Shown: piece after piece, positions 13,709-13,997 of the stretch
Layout: the number at the start of each line of letters is the position of its first letter
How positions within the stretch are numbered: the stretch's first letter is position 1
From: an uncultured Bacilli bacterium
GTDB lineage: Bacteria > Bacillota_I > Bacilli_A > RF39 > UBA660
Length of the DNA: 13,997 nt
NCBI GenBank assembly: GCA_947624095.1
Contig: CANQIR010000012.1
Span: 1 to 13,997, forward strand
Direction of reading: 5' to 3'
Notes under the pieces: generated by a model
What the model was told of the DNA's origin: nothing
Seen by the model: the letters and a program-made list of their open reading frames with translations, nothing else
Database searches by the model: none
Position numbers and translations under genes: made by a program

Positions 13709-13997
13709 TTATTTTAATATATAATATGTATTTTTTCCATTATCCTCTTTTTTAAGGATATTTTTTTCTAACATTTCATCTAAAATCTTATAGGCCCTCG
13801 TTTTAGAAACATTTAATAATTTTTCAACTATATTTCTGCTTATTTTATTATATTCCTTTAGATAATTAATAATTATATCTTCTTGTGATAAATTTTGAAT
13901 AATAATATTTGATTTATCAATAATCTCTTGGTAATTCATATTAGGTAATGTGATAGAAAATGTATTTTCTGTTGCATCAAAAGATGGTTTTTTATCA
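13709..13997 (-). CDS. C-terminal part of ATP-binding/AlbA_2-type protein with winged helix (5' end outside window)
   Basis: The frame is open through the right edge, so the ATG at 13939 is probably internal; about 95 residues are visible. The segment PSFDATENTFSITLPNMNY is the conserved strand pair at the end of the AAA_4/RecG-like ATP-binding proteins (compare PxFxxxxxxFxVTLPN). After it comes a winged helix: SQEDIIINYLKEYNKISRNI, then VEKLLNVSKTRAYKILDEML with the recognition helix, and the wing ILKKEDNGKNTYYILK. Proteins of this kind usually begin with an AlbA_2 (Schlafen-like) domain and act as putative transcriptional regulators or nucleic-acid binding factors; they are common in accessory regions. 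A hairpin terminator lies about 110 nt downstream. Family is inferred from the C-terminal part only. Confidence 0.7.
   Translation of the reverse strand, partial: DKKPSFDATENTFSITLPNMNYQEIIDKSNIIIQNLSQEDIIINYLKEYNKISRNIVEKLLNVSKTRAYKILDEMLEKNILKKEDNGKNTYYILK

Noticed and set aside
13684..13718. TTGACA at 13684 as a + strand promoter
   Set aside because: No acceptable -10 at 16-18 nt and no + strand gene follows.
1..13997. Mycoplasma-type code (TGA = Trp)
   Set aside because: Trp residues are encoded by TGG, frames stay open under the standard code, and the WYL gene ends at TGA.
1..13997. CRISPR array, tRNA/rRNA or insertion sequence
   Set aside because: No regularly spaced repeats, no tRNA-like cloverleaf with CCA-adjacent acceptor, no transposase motifs or terminal inverted repeats were found by eye.

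Overview
The window looks like chromosome from an AT-rich, low-GC Gram-positive bacterium, probably an uncultured gut member of the Bacilli or Mollicutes-related lineages (RF39-like). The evidence is strong A/T codon bias, AGGAGG-type ribosome binding sites, frequent TTG starts, extended -10 promoters (TGnTATAAT) and short U-tailed terminators. TGA is used as a stop (the WYL regulator ends in TGA) and Trp is encoded by TGG, so the standard bacterial code applies and Mycoplasma code 4 does not. No rRNA, tRNA, CRISPR array or transposase gene was seen.

Layout. (1) 1-5805, + strand: the C-terminal part of a divergent ribose-phosphate pyrophosphokinase with its terminator, then a promoter carrying a 15-bp palindrome, a 1626-residue protein (helical N-terminal half, unidentified central domain, C-terminal HD phosphohydrolase domain) and a coupled 58-residue protein. 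(2) 5824-6724: a small HExxH metallopeptidase-like gene on the - strand broken by an in-frame TAA at codon 20, and a divergently transcribed Nudix hydrolase. (3) 6739-8904, - strand: HTH-WYL regulator, double-SIS-domain protein and a divergent HAM1/RdgB-like nucleotide pyrophosphatase. The last two are 1 nt apart. (4) 8975-11488, - strand: a secretion module of a SipW-type substrate protein, a polytopic signal peptidase I and a DUF5305-like membrane protein, closed by a strong terminator. (5) 11639-12370, - strand: an unrecognised 243-residue protein. (6) 12620-13572, + strand: a stand-alone NIF3/YqfO CutA-like domain protein and a small RelA/SpoT-type HD hydrolase. (7) 13709 to the right edge, - strand: the C-terminus of a winged-helix, probably AlbA_2/AAA_4 (RecG-like) protein.

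Nucleotide metabolism and signalling recur: PRPP synthesis, Nudix, HAM1 and two HD hydrolases. The best candidate for an undescribed system is the WYL-SIS-HAM1 cluster, because WYL regulators often control defence or stress genes and the HAM1 protein has lost normal base-recognition motifs. The giant HD protein with its coupled small partner is the second candidate. Both ideas are inferences from sequence reading only.
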